Counted from the first letter of the stretch, positions 9,498-18,620 are shown. The stretch is DNA of 64,000 nt from Bradyrhizobium sp. AZCC 2176 (GCF_036924645.1 NZ_JAZHRX010000001.1:3623501-3687500), one strand, 5' to 3'. Numbers and translations are program-made. The notes: generated from the letters alone by a model not told the origin.

Positions 9498-10318
9498 TGG
9501 TTCTGTGTCCCGCTGATGTCGGTCGAGCGGCTTCTGTTCAGCAACAGATAGAGCGCGCGCGGATTGGTGGTCAGATAGCGCCAGAACAGGCGGCGCGGCT
9601 CCAGCCAGATGCGCCACGCCCATTCGAGGCCGGCATGCTGCATCCACAGCGGCGCGCGGACGCGGCTACCCGAAAGGAAGTTGAACAGCCCGCCTGACGT
9701 CTTGATGACGCCGACCTTGGAAAGGGCGGGTGCATACTCCTCGACGAAAGCCTGTTCATAGGGAACGCCGAGCGCGACCCAGAGATAATCGGGCGCCAGC
9801 GCGTTGATTTCGGCGACCTTGGCACGCAGGGCCTCGCCCCGCAGAAAGCCGTGGCAGCGGCCGACGATCTTGAGGTCAGGATATTGCTTGCGAACGCTGG
9901 CGACTGCGGCGGCGTTCTCCGCCTCGTCCGCGCCCAGAATGTAGAAGGTCAGCCCGGCCGCTTGCGCCTTGCGGGCAACGGCGTGAAACAGGTCGGTGGT
10001 CGCGACGCGCTCGGGCAGCGGTGTCTTTGATTTGAACCGCGACACGGTCACCAGCGGTTGGCCGTCGGCATTGATCAGGTCGGCGGCGCGAAACAGCCGG
10101 TCGGTCATCGGTTCGGTCGAGCAGCGCGCCAGCACTTCGCCATTGGCCGAGGTCAGATAAAGCGGACGATTGACGCGGCGTTGCGGGAACACCATGTCGA
10201 TCATGAAGTTCGCGGTCTGCTCGAGATCGAGCACGGCGAGCCGTAGCCCGCCCAATGTGATGCGGGGTATGCTTGCCGTGGCGGCTCGCCCGACGGGATT
10301 TGCGCGACGCTCACGCAT
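9494..10318 (-). CDS. WecG/TagA/CpsF family glycosyltransferase
   Basis: 274 residues from ATG 10318. The GT26 family pattern is clear: YLTSANGEVLA, NADGQPLV, FYILGADEAENAAA, PDYLWVALGVPYEQAFVEEY and GGLFNFLSGSRVRAP. These enzymes add ManNAcA, GlcNAc or related sugars to lipid-linked intermediates. The start overlaps the end of the Wzc-like gene by eight bases, and the stop overlaps galE by four. Sugar specificity is not predictable from what I can see. Confidence 0.9.
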   Translation of the reverse strand: MRERRANPVGRAATASIPRITLGGLRLAVLDLEQTANFMIDMVFPQRRVNRPLYLTSANGEVLARCSTEPMTDRLFRAADLINADGQPLVTVSRFKSKTPLPERVATTDLFHAVARKAQAAGLTFYILGADEAENAAAVASVRKQYPDLKIVGRCHGFLRGEALRAKVAEINALAPDYLWVALGVPYEQAFVEEYAPALSKVGVIKTSGGLFNFLSGSRVRAPLWMQHAGLEWAWRIWLEPRRLFWRYLTTNPRALYLLLNRSRSTDISGTQNQ

Positions 10319-12614
10319 ATTGCTTGTCTCGCTGCGGGCTTGCGGCCGTCGGGTTGACTTCGCTGAGGACAACACCGACCAGCTTGTGCTCGTCCCCGCC
10401 GAGGGCTGCGATGATGTCTTCCATGCTATCGTTGATGTCGAGATGCACCGGGAGAATCGCAACGAGCCCCCCGGCGATATCGAGCAGTTTGCGGCCGGTC
10501 GGGCTCCAGGGCATCGCCGGCCCGTCGAGAATCACGAGGTCATAGCCGCCGGCGGAACGAGCCTGTGCAATCGCCTTTCGGATGGCATCACCGGCTTTCG
10601 CCTCAGTGACATTGGCGGCCGGCAGGATCGAAATTCCGTTGGCAGTCGGGATCGCGCGGGCGGCCTTGGCGGCGATGCCGAGCCAGCCGAAGCGGCTGGG
10701 CTCGCTCTTGGCCAAGTGGCTTACCTTGTCCGACAACGCGCGTTGCTCGAGGTCGGCATCGATCAGCAGCACCTTGGCGCCGTCACGCGCCGCGGCGAGC
10801 GCAATGTTCAGCGCGGCGATGCTGCGGTCCTGATCTGCTCGGGCGCCGATCACGGCCATCACGGGGGTGTCCGCGCCGGCGCGTCTGGCTAGCGCCGCGC
10901 GCATCTCGCGCAGGGTATTGAGGACGGTCATCAGCGGAAAGCCCGCACGCAGCGTTGGCCAGCCCAGCCGCGTGACGTCAGAGGTGCTATCCGTTGCGAG
11001 GATGCTGCCGAGCGTGCGTATCACGTCGGTTTCCTGCAGCCGCGTGATCAGCGGCTTTTCGATCAGGCTGACCGCAGGTTGCGGCTGAGGTGGAGCGGCA
11101 GCAGGCGGTTGCCTGGCCGCTTCGGGAGCAGCTGGCTCCTTCGGAGTTTCTGCCGGTGCTTTATCCCGTGGCTGAACAGGGTTCGTGCCCGACACCAAAT
11201 GGTTGGCTGCAACGAACCAGCCGGCGGCCGCGAGCCCGCCAAAGACAAAGCCGATCATCGCAAGCAGGCTCATGGCCGGCGGGAAGGTCCGCCGCTGCGG
11301 CACGGTGGCCTCGCCGATGACGCGGGCGTTCGAGGTGTTCAGGCTTTCCTGCTCCTCGGTTTCGCGCGATCGCTTCAGGAACGACTGATAGACGTCGCGG
11401 CTTGCCTCCACCTCGCGTTCGAGTTCGCGCAGACGCACCGAGGCCTGGCTCATCTGGACGCTCTGGCGCTTCTGGGTTTCCAGCGCCTTGCCGAGCGAGG
11501 CTTCATAGTCGCGGGCCCTGACCAGGTCGTTCTTCGCGGCCTGTGCGAAGCGCTCGACCTCTTCGTTGATCGCGCGGCGCAGATCCTGCACCTGCTGTTC
11601 CATCTGGCGCAGCGCCGGATGACGCGGTCCCAGTTCGCTGTGCAATTCCGCCTGGCGCTTGCGTGCTTCGGCATATTGCGCGCGCAGATTGGCGATGGTC
11701 TGCGACTGCAGCGCCTCAGGGATGGCGCCGGCATCGCTTGACGCCTTGCGGCTGGCTTCGATCTGGTCGAGTTTGGCCTGCGCGTCGAGCGTTAGCGCCC
11801 GAGCGGCAGCAAGCCGCTGGTTGCTGGCGGAGAGCTGCTGGTCGCTGATCAGCGTGTCCTGGGTGCCGACGAAATTATTCTGCGCCTTGTAGACTGCGAG
11901 CGTGTTCTCGGCGTTGCGAAGCCGTTCCTGCAATTCCTTCAACCGGCCGGAAAGGTCGGTGGTTGCGCGCCGCGCGGCGGCAGCCTGCGACTGCTTGGAT
12001 TCGGCGAGATAAGCCTTCGAGATCGCGTTGGCGAGCATCGCCGCCTTGGCCGGCTCATACGACCAGACGTCGATATCGACGATGAAGGTGCGGTCGGTCT
12101 TCTTGACGTTGATGTGACGATTGAGCGCTTCCAGCGCGCCCATCTGGATCTGCTTCTGCTGCTCGGCGGTGGGCCGCATCTCGATCCCGAACAGGCCGAG
12201 CAGCGATCCCAGAATGCCCTTCGAATCGCCGCCGCCGAACTCCGGATCCTTCTCCAGATGGGTGTCGCGGATCACCTGCAGCAGCACATTGTTCGAGGTG
12301 ATCACGCGCGCCTGGCTCTCCACCACCATCGCGAGGCCGGACATATCCTGGGCGCGCGGCGTCAGTTCGCGATCGACCAACTGCAGTTCGCGGGGATCGA
12401 CATAGAGCTGGGCGGAGGCGGTGTATTTCGGCGTCAGGCTCTTGCCGATCGCAACCGCGACGCAGGCGAAGATCAACGCCGCCGAGACGATCGCGACCTT
12501 CCGTTGCCACAGGAGCTGGGTCAGATCGAGCACGCTGAAGCCCGCCGGCGCGGCTGTCGCCGCGGGGCCGGCCTCGGGCTTTGCCCGGTCCATCGGCTGG
12601 TCATAGATAAGCAT
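10311..12614 (-). CDS. Wzc/GumC-like polysaccharide copolymerase with degenerate kinase domain
   Basis: 767 residues. Order: a short cytoplasmic N-terminus; a membrane helix near 40-62; a Wzz-type periplasmic domain with long coiled coils (about 195-420); a second membrane helix near 455-475; a Pro/Ala-rich linker; then a bacterial-tyrosine-kinase-like nucleotide domain (about 545-767). Walker A' (LLIDAD, 616-621) and Walker B (LVILDGP, 693-699) remain, but the Walker A position reads GARADQDRSIAALN, lacking the GxxGxGK[ST] loop and its lysine. The usual C-terminal tyrosine cluster is reduced to a single Tyr766. It probably controls chain length or export without autophosphorylating in the normal way. 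The ATG at 12614 is preceded by a G-rich stretch; another Met lies at 12593. Confidence 0.9.
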   Translation of the reverse strand: MLIYDQPMDRAKPEAGPAATAAPAGFSVLDLTQLLWQRKVAIVSAALIFACVAVAIGKSLTPKYTASAQLYVDPRELQLVDRELTPRAQDMSGLAMVVESQARVITSNNVLLQVIRDTHLEKDPEFGGGDSKGILGSLLGLFGIEMRPTAEQQKQIQMGALEALNRHINVKKTDRTFIVDIDVWSYEPAKAAMLANAISKAYLAESKQSQAAAARRATTDLSGRLKELQERLRNAENTLAVYKAQNNFVGTQDTLISDQQLSASNQRLAAARALTLDAQAKLDQIEASRKASSDAGAIPEALQSQTIANLRAQYAEARKRQAELHSELGPRHPALRQMEQQVQDLRRAINEEVERFAQAAKNDLVRARDYEASLGKALETQKRQSVQMSQASVRLRELEREVEASRDVYQSFLKRSRETEEQESLNTSNARVIGEATVPQRRTFPPAMSLLAMIGFVFGGLAAAGWFVAANHLVSGTNPVQPRDKAPAETPKEPAAPEAARQPPAAAPPQPQPAVSLIEKPLITRLQETDVIRTLGSILATDSTSDVTRLGWPTLRAGFPLMTVLNTLREMRAALARRAGADTPVMAVIGARADQDRSIAALNIALAAARDGAKVLLIDADLEQRALSDKVSHLAKSEPSRFGWLGIAAKAARAIPTANGISILPAANVTEAKAGDAIRKAIAQARSAGGYDLVILDGPAMPWSPTGRKLLDIAGGLVAILPVHLDINDSMEDIIAALGGDEHKLVGVVLSEVNPTAASPQRDKQYA

Positions 12615-12770
12615 CGACCCCAGCTTTCATTCGAACTGCCGCACGCATCGGCTGAGGGGTTACTCTTCGGGTCACGCCACGGGCGCTGAAAAAAAGCGCT
12701 GAACAAACGCAACAGGGAAAATTAACCATACTCACCAAGGGACTATTCCCCGAATTGGCAAACAAAGCGT

Positions 12771-13523
12771 TTAAGCGCGGGCGCATCGCATCGCCTCCGC
12801 CATGGTCAGGGCCGGAATATTCCGCTTCGCGGCCGCTCGAAGCGCATGCGCCAGCAAAGCGGGCGAACAGCCATAGGGGCTCGGCCGGTCGGTGACGTCG
12901 TGGCCGTAGAAAATTAACCATCCATTATTGATCTGCGCTTCGTCGAACGCGCGGTCGATTCCGTCGCAATCCATCTCGCGATCGATCAGCGGAATGGCGC
13001 GCAGGAACTGCAAATCGACGCTGCCGGCGTTGACGCCCTGCACGATGCTGCGGCAGGTCTGGAATTCCTTCCTGAGCTGATGTTTCCGGGCGTAGGAGCC
13101 GTATCCGAACGGATAGGCAAAACTGTCGACCTGTATCGAGGGATCGAGGGCGCGAAGGTAAGCGCGGTTGTGGATGATTTCCCGGCGCATCGCCGCCTCG
13201 CCGAGGTCGCAGGCGCGCTGATGCGAGAACGTGTGGCAGCCGATCTCGTGACCCCTGCGGTGAAGCGAGACCACGTCATCGGCATTGCCCGCCACCCAGT
13301 CCGGCGCGTCGGCGCCGACCAGGCTGCCCGAGACATAGAACGTCCCCCGCGCGCCATGTGCTTCGAGCATTCCGGCGCCGGTCGTCACCGCGCTCTTCGG
13401 CAGATCGTCGAAGGTGAAGCTGACCATCGGCGTGCTGTTGCGCAGCCGGAACAGATCGACGCGTAGATGCATCGCCAGCCGGTGGCCGACCTTCGCCCTT
13501 GCCTCTGACAACATCGCGTTCAT
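12771..13523 (-). CDS. Polysaccharide deacetylase (NodB-homology) protein
   Basis: 250 residues with the NodB fold. Motif 1 is SFTFDDLP with the catalytic base and metal aspartates; motif 2 is GHEIGCHTFSHQ with the metal histidines; later SFAYPFGYGSY and WLIFYGHDVTDRPS match motifs 3 and 5. No signal peptide is evident, so it probably acts in the cytoplasm or at the inner face of the membrane. The family removes N- or O-acetyl groups from carbohydrates. It starts four bases after the methyltransferase stop and ends 156 bases before the Wzc-like gene, a gap that may contain a separate promoter. Confidence 0.9.
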   Translation of the reverse strand: MNAMLSEARAKVGHRLAMHLRVDLFRLRNSTPMVSFTFDDLPKSAVTTGAGMLEAHGARGTFYVSGSLVGADAPDWVAGNADDVVSLHRRGHEIGCHTFSHQRACDLGEAAMRREIIHNRAYLRALDPSIQVDSFAYPFGYGSYARKHQLRKEFQTCRSIVQGVNAGSVDLQFLRAIPLIDREMDCDGIDRAFDEAQINNGWLIFYGHDVTDRPSPYGCSPALLAHALRAAAKRNIPALTMAEAMRCARA

Positions 13524-13527
13524 CGTC

Positions 13528-14355
13528 TCAACGCTTTCGCAGGATCACGTGGTAGTCGCCATGCCGCACGTCGGCGCGGCCGGGCAGGAAGAAGTTCATC
13601 ACGCGCGCGGTGGCATCGACGAGGGCCGCGAACGCGGGCATGCGCAGCCGCATCTCCGGATAGCGCGGGCTCTCATATTGCTTGCGGTAGATCATCTGCA
13701 GGCCGTGCCGCTCGGCGAACGCATCGAGGTTCGAAAGCGTGACCAGCGGGTGAAACAGCGTCGGGAACGGCGCGTGCCCGGGCAGGCCGGCTTTCTTGTC
13801 GCCGCGGACGTGGCGGTAGAACCAGACATGGAACCAGTGCGGCGAATACTTGGTGACGACGCCGGACAGCGACCTCGGATTGGGCGCGCCGATCAGGATC
13901 ATGCCATTGGGCTTCAGCGCTTCGCAGAAGTTCAGCAGGGCTGCTTCGACATCGGGCACGTGCTCGATCACGTTGTAGCAGATCACGAGATCGAAGCTGT
14001 TGGGCTGGAAGCGATGGGTCTGGATGTCGCCGAGGATCGCTTCCTGCGCATAGTCGTTGTTGCGGATCTGGTCCTCGTCGATGTCGACCACGGTGACGTG
14101 GGCGCGATGCAGCACCTTGAGCGGCAGGAAGCTGGTCGAGCCGCCGCCGGCTTCGTAAATCGAGAGTTCGCCCTCAGGCAGTCTCGCTTCGAGAATGCCG
14201 TGAACCGTCAGCAAGCTCTGCCGCGCCTCGCCATGTGCCAGCGCGAGCAGGGCCTGCGGATGTTGCATCGGCTCGACTGCCGCCTGCGTGCGGCCGATCG
14301 TGACTGCCTTGTTCATCGGCTTCATCCATTCTGACGTGGGGGTTGCCTTGTTCAT
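13528..14355 (-). CDS. Class I SAM-dependent methyltransferase
   Basis: 275 residues from the ATG at 14355. SAM-binding motif I is IYEAGGGSTSFLPL, followed by VTVVDIDEDQ (acidic end of strand 2) and SFDLVICYNVIEHVPD (motif IV), a typical methyltransf_11/23 layout. Its ATG lies one base after the stop of the upstream GT92-like gene, so coupling is likely; the preceding GGGGA could serve as ribosome-binding site. Within this locus it most plausibly methylates a sugar or a lipid-linked intermediate. Other in-frame Met codons at about residues 9 and 12 leave the exact start open. Confidence 0.85.
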   Translation of the reverse strand: MNKATPTSEWMKPMNKAVTIGRTQAAVEPMQHPQALLALAHGEARQSLLTVHGILEARLPEGELSIYEAGGGSTSFLPLKVLHRAHVTVVDIDEDQIRNNDYAQEAILGDIQTHRFQPNSFDLVICYNVIEHVPDVEAALLNFCEALKPNGMILIGAPNPRSLSGVVTKYSPHWFHVWFYRHVRGDKKAGLPGHAPFPTLFHPLVTLSNLDAFAERHGLQMIYRKQYESPRYPEMRLRMPAFAALVDATARVMNFFLPGRADVRHGDYHVILRKR

Positions 14356-14356
14356 T

Positions 14357-15571
14357 CTAATTTCCCCAATCGACGCGCTGAAAAGCATCGATCAATGCCC
14401 GGTCTTCCCGGTGAATCGAAGGATCGAACGGCACGCGGTTGGTGCGCTGGTATTTCCAGTTGCTGCCGATCTCGCGGAAGTGCCGAAACGAAAAGTTCCT
14501 GGTGCAGAAATAAGACGCCCACCAGGAGAAAATCGAATGGACATGCCATTGCGCATGCGTGGGGCATCGGGCGGGAACCACCGTCCATTTCGGCAGGCAC
14601 TCATTCGCGTCGCGCCGCATCACAAGTCTCGAGCGCTCGTATTTCGGCGGCATGAGGATCGAGAAGTCGGCGTGCCGATGCGGGGCTTTGCTCGCGCTGT
14701 CGCGCACGCCCTCATCGATGCCGATGATCCATCGTCCGCGATACCGGACGAGGCCCGTCCATGATTGTTCTGCGGCTTCGAACGCCGATTGTCCCGTCTT
14801 TGACAGGACCAATTCGTCGATGTCGGAGTTCATGACGCTTCGGGCATGCCGCAGGAAGCGCCATCTTGCGTGCTCCCAGGCTCCCAACTGGCAGAAATCG
14901 GAATCCCAGTGGTCCCAGCTATTGGCGCCCTGCGGGCCGTATTTGAAAGGCCACTCCATCACGGCCGAGCATTGGATGCCCGGGACCGACCGGAGCGCGG
15001 CGCTCAACGCGGCGCCGTCATAGGCGCTGGAGCCGTTGTCATAGATGACGACGGCATCCGCGCCGTGAATGTCCCGGTTGAACCTCACCCAATCGAGGAT
15101 CCATTCGATCGGATTGTCCTTCGACATCGTGAAGATGACGCGGCGGTCGCGGAACATTTCCGATTCGTTCGGCGACACCGAAAACGTGAAGCTTCCCAGT
15201 TCGCCCAATGCCTGGATCGGGCCGGTATTCTCGGGACTGTCCAGCCACAGTTGGGCGTGGCGGTCGAGGTGTCTTGTCCGTGCCTTGCGGGTCCCGGCGC
15301 CGCTGATGAAGTTCGTGGTCGCAACGTCGCGCGCGAGGTTGAAGAATGGCGGTGCAAACAGGGCAACCCTCGATTTGCTCACCTGTACCGCGTCGTAGAA
15401 CAGCGTATTGTTGTCGAAGTCCCGTTCGAAATTCTCGCCCCGAAATTCCGGCGGGCGCGTCGCCTCGCGCCGCTTGTCGGTGAAGTCCGATAGCGAAACA
15501 GAATTGGTTCGACAGATGACATGTCGATTGTCGGCCGCAACGAGCTGGTTCTTGCTGGCTAGCCGCATCAT
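14357..15571 (-). CDS. GT92/DUF23-like glycosyltransferase
   Basis: 404 residues. The C-terminal two thirds carry the features of the glycosyltransferase 92 / Glyco_tranf_2_4 group: NPIEWILDWVRFNRDIHGADAV, VIYDNGSSAYDG, the DxD-like MNSDIDELVL, and a late VHSIFSWW segment. The first 120 residues have no domain I recognise. The ATG pair at 15571/15568 overlaps the flippase stop as ATGA, and the methyltransferase starts one base after its stop. It is probably a cytoplasmic transferase of the polysaccharide repeat-unit pathway; the sugar is unknown. Confidence 0.75.
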   Translation of the reverse strand: MMRLASKNQLVAADNRHVICRTNSVSLSDFTDKRREATRPPEFRGENFERDFDNNTLFYDAVQVSKSRVALFAPPFFNLARDVATTNFISGAGTRKARTRHLDRHAQLWLDSPENTGPIQALGELGSFTFSVSPNESEMFRDRRVIFTMSKDNPIEWILDWVRFNRDIHGADAVVIYDNGSSAYDGAALSAALRSVPGIQCSAVMEWPFKYGPQGANSWDHWDSDFCQLGAWEHARWRFLRHARSVMNSDIDELVLSKTGQSAFEAAEQSWTGLVRYRGRWIIGIDEGVRDSASKAPHRHADFSILMPPKYERSRLVMRRDANECLPKWTVVPARCPTHAQWHVHSIFSWWASYFCTRNFSFRHFREIGSNWKYQRTNRVPFDPSIHREDRALIDAFQRVDWGN

Positions 15572-17043
15572 GGTTCTCTTGTCGACATGCTGGGTAGTCC
15601 CGTGGACGGGGCGGTGATGGATGGCGCCGGAAGATTGCGCCGCGCGGCATAGGCGATCACGGCCTTGCGCAAACCGGCGATGTCGAAGGCGAGAGCTGCG
15701 GCGAGGTAGACGACGCAGCCGGTCACGGCCAGCACGCCAAACGAGACGATGCTGATCGGAAGCAGCGGCTTTGCGAATGTCAGCACCAGCGCCATGATCG
15801 CCGTCGCCGCGACAATGCGCATGACCTGGAATGCGTTGAAGGGAAGCGGAAAGGCCCTGCGCGTGAGGTACCAGCCGAAGCCCGCGCCGCATGCTTCCAC
15901 GATGACGAGGCTCGAGGCCGCGCCGGCCAGGCCAAATCGGGCGAGCAGGACGGGCATGACCAGCAGGTTGGCGATCAGCATCGCGATGCTCTGTGTCGTC
16001 ATCATGAACGGCGTCTTGGCGAGATGAAAACTCGCGTGGATGTAGGATTGGGAAATCGACTGAAACAGCCAGGCAAAGGCCAGGATCGGCATGATCTGCG
16101 CCGCGGTTTCCCTGAACTCGCTGCCGAGGATCACGCCTGCAATATAGCTGCTCGTCAATGCCACGCCGGCGACGGCCGGCAGGACGGCGGCCAGCAAAAT
16201 TTCGAGGCTGAATTCCAGATGCGGCCGCGCCTCGGAGGCGCCGCCGGTGGCATACGCGCGCACTGCCAGCGGGATCGTCGCCGATGCAATGCTCACCGCC
16301 GGAATCAGGATGATTTGCCGGACGAGATCGGCGGACGCGCCGTACTGGCCGGCCGCGTGGTCGCCCATGAAATGAAACACCAGCATCCGGTCGAGCGCAG
16401 CGTGGATCGCAAAGACGATGCCCGACAGCGTGATCGGAATGCCGAAGCCCGCGAATATCCGCAGGTCGGCAACCTTCGGTCCGGCGACGGGGGATCGCAG
16501 GACCGTGCTCGCAAACAGCATCGTCGTGACGAAGTAGGTGACGGTCACCATCGCTAGCTGGCACAGTCCGCCGCCGCCGAGTACCGCCGCGGCCAGACAC
16601 AGCATGAACGCCAGGCAGGCGCGAATGATCGACGCAGACATGAACGCGAACGATTGCAACCGTGCCTTGAGCAGCTCCTGTCCCAGTTCAAACAGGCCGA
16701 GCCCCAGCGCGAAGAAGATCGCTGCGAGATTTCGCTCCAGCGACACCGACGTCGTCAGCGTGGCAACGAGAAGTGCGATCGGCGCGGCGAGGGCGGAGAT
16801 GAGATAGGCGACGAAAATGGTCTTCCTGACGTCGACCGCGCCGCCTTCCGACTGGAAACGCAGGGCAGAGACGCGCACCCAGGTGAACAGTAGCGCCGAG
16901 ACGATGCCTGCGGTACTCAGACCGACGACGTAGACGCCATATTCTTCGGGTGAGAGCAGCCGCGTGAATACGATCGCGCTCAGCAGGCCGATCGCGGCCG
17001 ATACGACGCTCGCAACCGAATAATGGAACGTTTGGCTGAGCAC
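15568..17043 (-). CDS. Oligosaccharide flippase (Wzx-type, MATE/MVF superfamily)
   Basis: 491 residues and highly hydrophobic, with about 12-14 predicted membrane helices. It opens LSQTFHYSVASVVSAAIGLLSAIVFTRLLSPEEYGVY, the hallmark N-terminus of polysaccharide transporters. It would flip undecaprenyl-linked repeat units across the inner membrane for the polymerase encoded at 19893. The start is a GTG at 17043 with AGAGG upstream. It is the first gene of the minus-strand operon that runs down to galE. Confidence 0.9.
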   Translation of the reverse strand: MLSQTFHYSVASVVSAAIGLLSAIVFTRLLSPEEYGVYVVGLSTAGIVSALLFTWVRVSALRFQSEGGAVDVRKTIFVAYLISALAAPIALLVATLTTSVSLERNLAAIFFALGLGLFELGQELLKARLQSFAFMSASIIRACLAFMLCLAAAVLGGGGLCQLAMVTVTYFVTTMLFASTVLRSPVAGPKVADLRIFAGFGIPITLSGIVFAIHAALDRMLVFHFMGDHAAGQYGASADLVRQIILIPAVSIASATIPLAVRAYATGGASEARPHLEFSLEILLAAVLPAVAGVALTSSYIAGVILGSEFRETAAQIMPILAFAWLFQSISQSYIHASFHLAKTPFMMTTQSIAMLIANLLVMPVLLARFGLAGAASSLVIVEACGAGFGWYLTRRAFPLPFNAFQVMRIVAATAIMALVLTFAKPLLPISIVSFGVLAVTGCVVYLAAALAFDIAGLRKAVIAYAARRNLPAPSITAPSTGLPSMSTREP

Positions 17044-17633
17044 TATACTTTCGGCCTCTGAAGCGCGGAACGTCGCTTCGGCAATGGGTTCAGGGTTAAC
17101 GAGACGACACTATTCATCTCAACAATCCGCCGGAGGCTCGCCGTTGTCAGGCGCAGAACTTCCGCGATGCCCATGGAGCAAGATCGGTGCCGAACCGGCG
17201 AACTGCGTTTTGCGGTGCGTCGGCGTGGTTAACTTGCCGTGTTTTCCCACGTATCTCCAGGCTAGAGCGCCGCGGCCCCGCGAGCCGGCAATTTCCGATA
17301 CATCCGCTCCGTCCACGGTGTCCGCATTTGCGACAGGCCGACGCCGATCCGGCGCTGCGGTAACCATGGCGAACGCGCCATTGGTGCGTGTGCCGGTGCT
17401 GGACTCGATATTGCAAAGCCCATCGCCGTAATCGTCGACCGCGTCGACGAATGGATTGCTGATGTTACATTTTCGACGAAAACCCCTTTCGCAAGAAGCG
17501 GGCTGCACACCTCCCGTTCGTTTTGATACAGCCACCCTGTCCGGCCTGTATCCTTTTGCGACGGCGACCGCTCATTGTCGCGACGGCTTCTTGCTCTCGG
17601 CCGTCTTTGTCAGAAAGCATGCGAGGGCAAGCG
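17044..17633. other. 590-base divergent intergenic region of the polysaccharide locus
   Basis: It lies between the divergent flippase and GH26 genes and should hold both promoters. It contains two GGTTAA sequences at 17094-17099 and 17227-17232 and a perfect inverted repeat at 17432-17450. A 138-residue minus-strand frame spans 17119-17535, but it has no recognisable domain, no good ribosome-binding site and reads like composition-driven open frame; I do not call it a gene. Confidence 0.4.
17432..17450. promoter_or_regulatory. Inverted repeat, possible operator
   Basis: TCGTCGAC, three bases, then GTCGACGA: two perfect 8-base arms. It lies about 180 bases before the GH26 start and 390 bases before the flippase start. 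The size suits a dimeric regulator site, but no regulator is known for it. Confidence 0.3.
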
Positions 17634-18620
17634 ATGTTTCGAACTGATCCGAGGCGGCGCAAAAAGAAGGGTGTGAAGCGGCTGGTGCTGTTTCTGGCAG
17701 CCTTTGTGCTCACCGTGCTGCTGCTCGCTCACGTCGACAGCAATGCCGCCTCGCGCGCCGTCTCTACCCAAGCGAGGTTCGCGGGCGCCTTCGTCAATTG
17801 GGGTCCGATAGGTCGCGAGCATACGCTGCGGGCGTGGGAGAAATGGCTGAAGCAGAAGCCGTCCTCGGTATTGGGAGTCGACTTCTATGGCCAATCCACC
17901 TGGGAGGATTTCTCCAAACTGAGCTGGGTCCCGGGCGTTTGGAAGAAGCTCAATCCGGCGCGCAACATGGTCTGGTCGATGCCGCTGACCATGAAAGGGA
18001 CGCCGCTCGCCGACGTGGCCGATGGACTCCACGATGCCGAATTCGAAGCCGCCGCCCGGGCGATTTCGGAAGCGCATCCGCGGGCGATCATTCGGCTCGG
18101 CTGGGAGATGAATCTGTCTGAAATGGCGTGGTTCGCCAAAGGGCATGAAGCCGAGTACATCACGGCGTTCCGGCGCGTCGTGGAAATATTCAGGCGTCAC
18201 TCCACTACCTTCAAGTTCGATTGGTGCCCGGGCTGGGGGCCGCAGGAGATGCCGGCGGACGCGAGCTATCCCGGCGACGACGTCGTCGATTACATCGGCC
18301 TCGACGTCTACGACTTCAAGCATGAAGGTTCTGCGGAAGAGCGCTGGAGCACCTTCTACGTCAAGGCGCCATTCGGCCTGGAATGGCACCGCGAATTTGC
18401 GCATCTGCACGGCAAGCGGATGAGCTATCCCGAATGGGGGGTGGGCAATGCCGGCGACAACCCGTTCTTTATTCAGCAGATGCATGGCTGGTTCATGAAG
18501 AACGAAGGCCGCATTGCCTACGCCGCTTATTTCGACGTCGACGGCGCGTGGCCGACCCAGATCGACAACGGCCGGTTTCCGAGTTCACAGCGATTGTTCC
18601 GCAAGCTGTTCGGCCGCTGA
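17634..18620 (+). CDS. Membrane-anchored GH26-like glycoside hydrolase
   Basis: 328 residues from the ATG at 17634, with GAGGG seven bases upstream. A basic N-terminus (RRRKKKGVKR) is followed by one hydrophobic helix at about 16-33, an uncleaved signal anchor or signal peptide. The catalytic domain resembles beta-mannanase-type GH26: the likely acid/base is Glu158 in RLGWEMN and the nucleophile Glu267 in YPEWG. Its place beside polysaccharide assembly genes suggests it trims or turns over the locus product, as hydrolases in other exopolysaccharide clusters do. Substrate is an inference. Confidence 0.8.
   Translation: MFRTDPRRRKKKGVKRLVLFLAAFVLTVLLLAHVDSNAASRAVSTQARFAGAFVNWGPIGREHTLRAWEKWLKQKPSSVLGVDFYGQSTWEDFSKLSWVPGVWKKLNPARNMVWSMPLTMKGTPLADVADGLHDAEFEAAARAISEAHPRAIIRLGWEMNLSEMAWFAKGHEAEYITAFRRVVEIFRRHSTTFKFDWCPGWGPQEMPADASYPGDDVVDYIGLDVYDFKHEGSAEERWSTFYVKAPFGLEWHREFAHLHGKRMSYPEWGVGNAGDNPFFIQQMHGWFMKNEGRIAYAAYFDVDGAWPTQIDNGRFPSSQRLFRKLFGR

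Noticed and set aside
17119..17535. 138-codon minus-strand frame in the polysaccharide intergenic region
   Set aside because: No ribosome-binding site, no signal or domain, and it covers a region needed for two promoters. Could be reconsidered if conserved in relatives.
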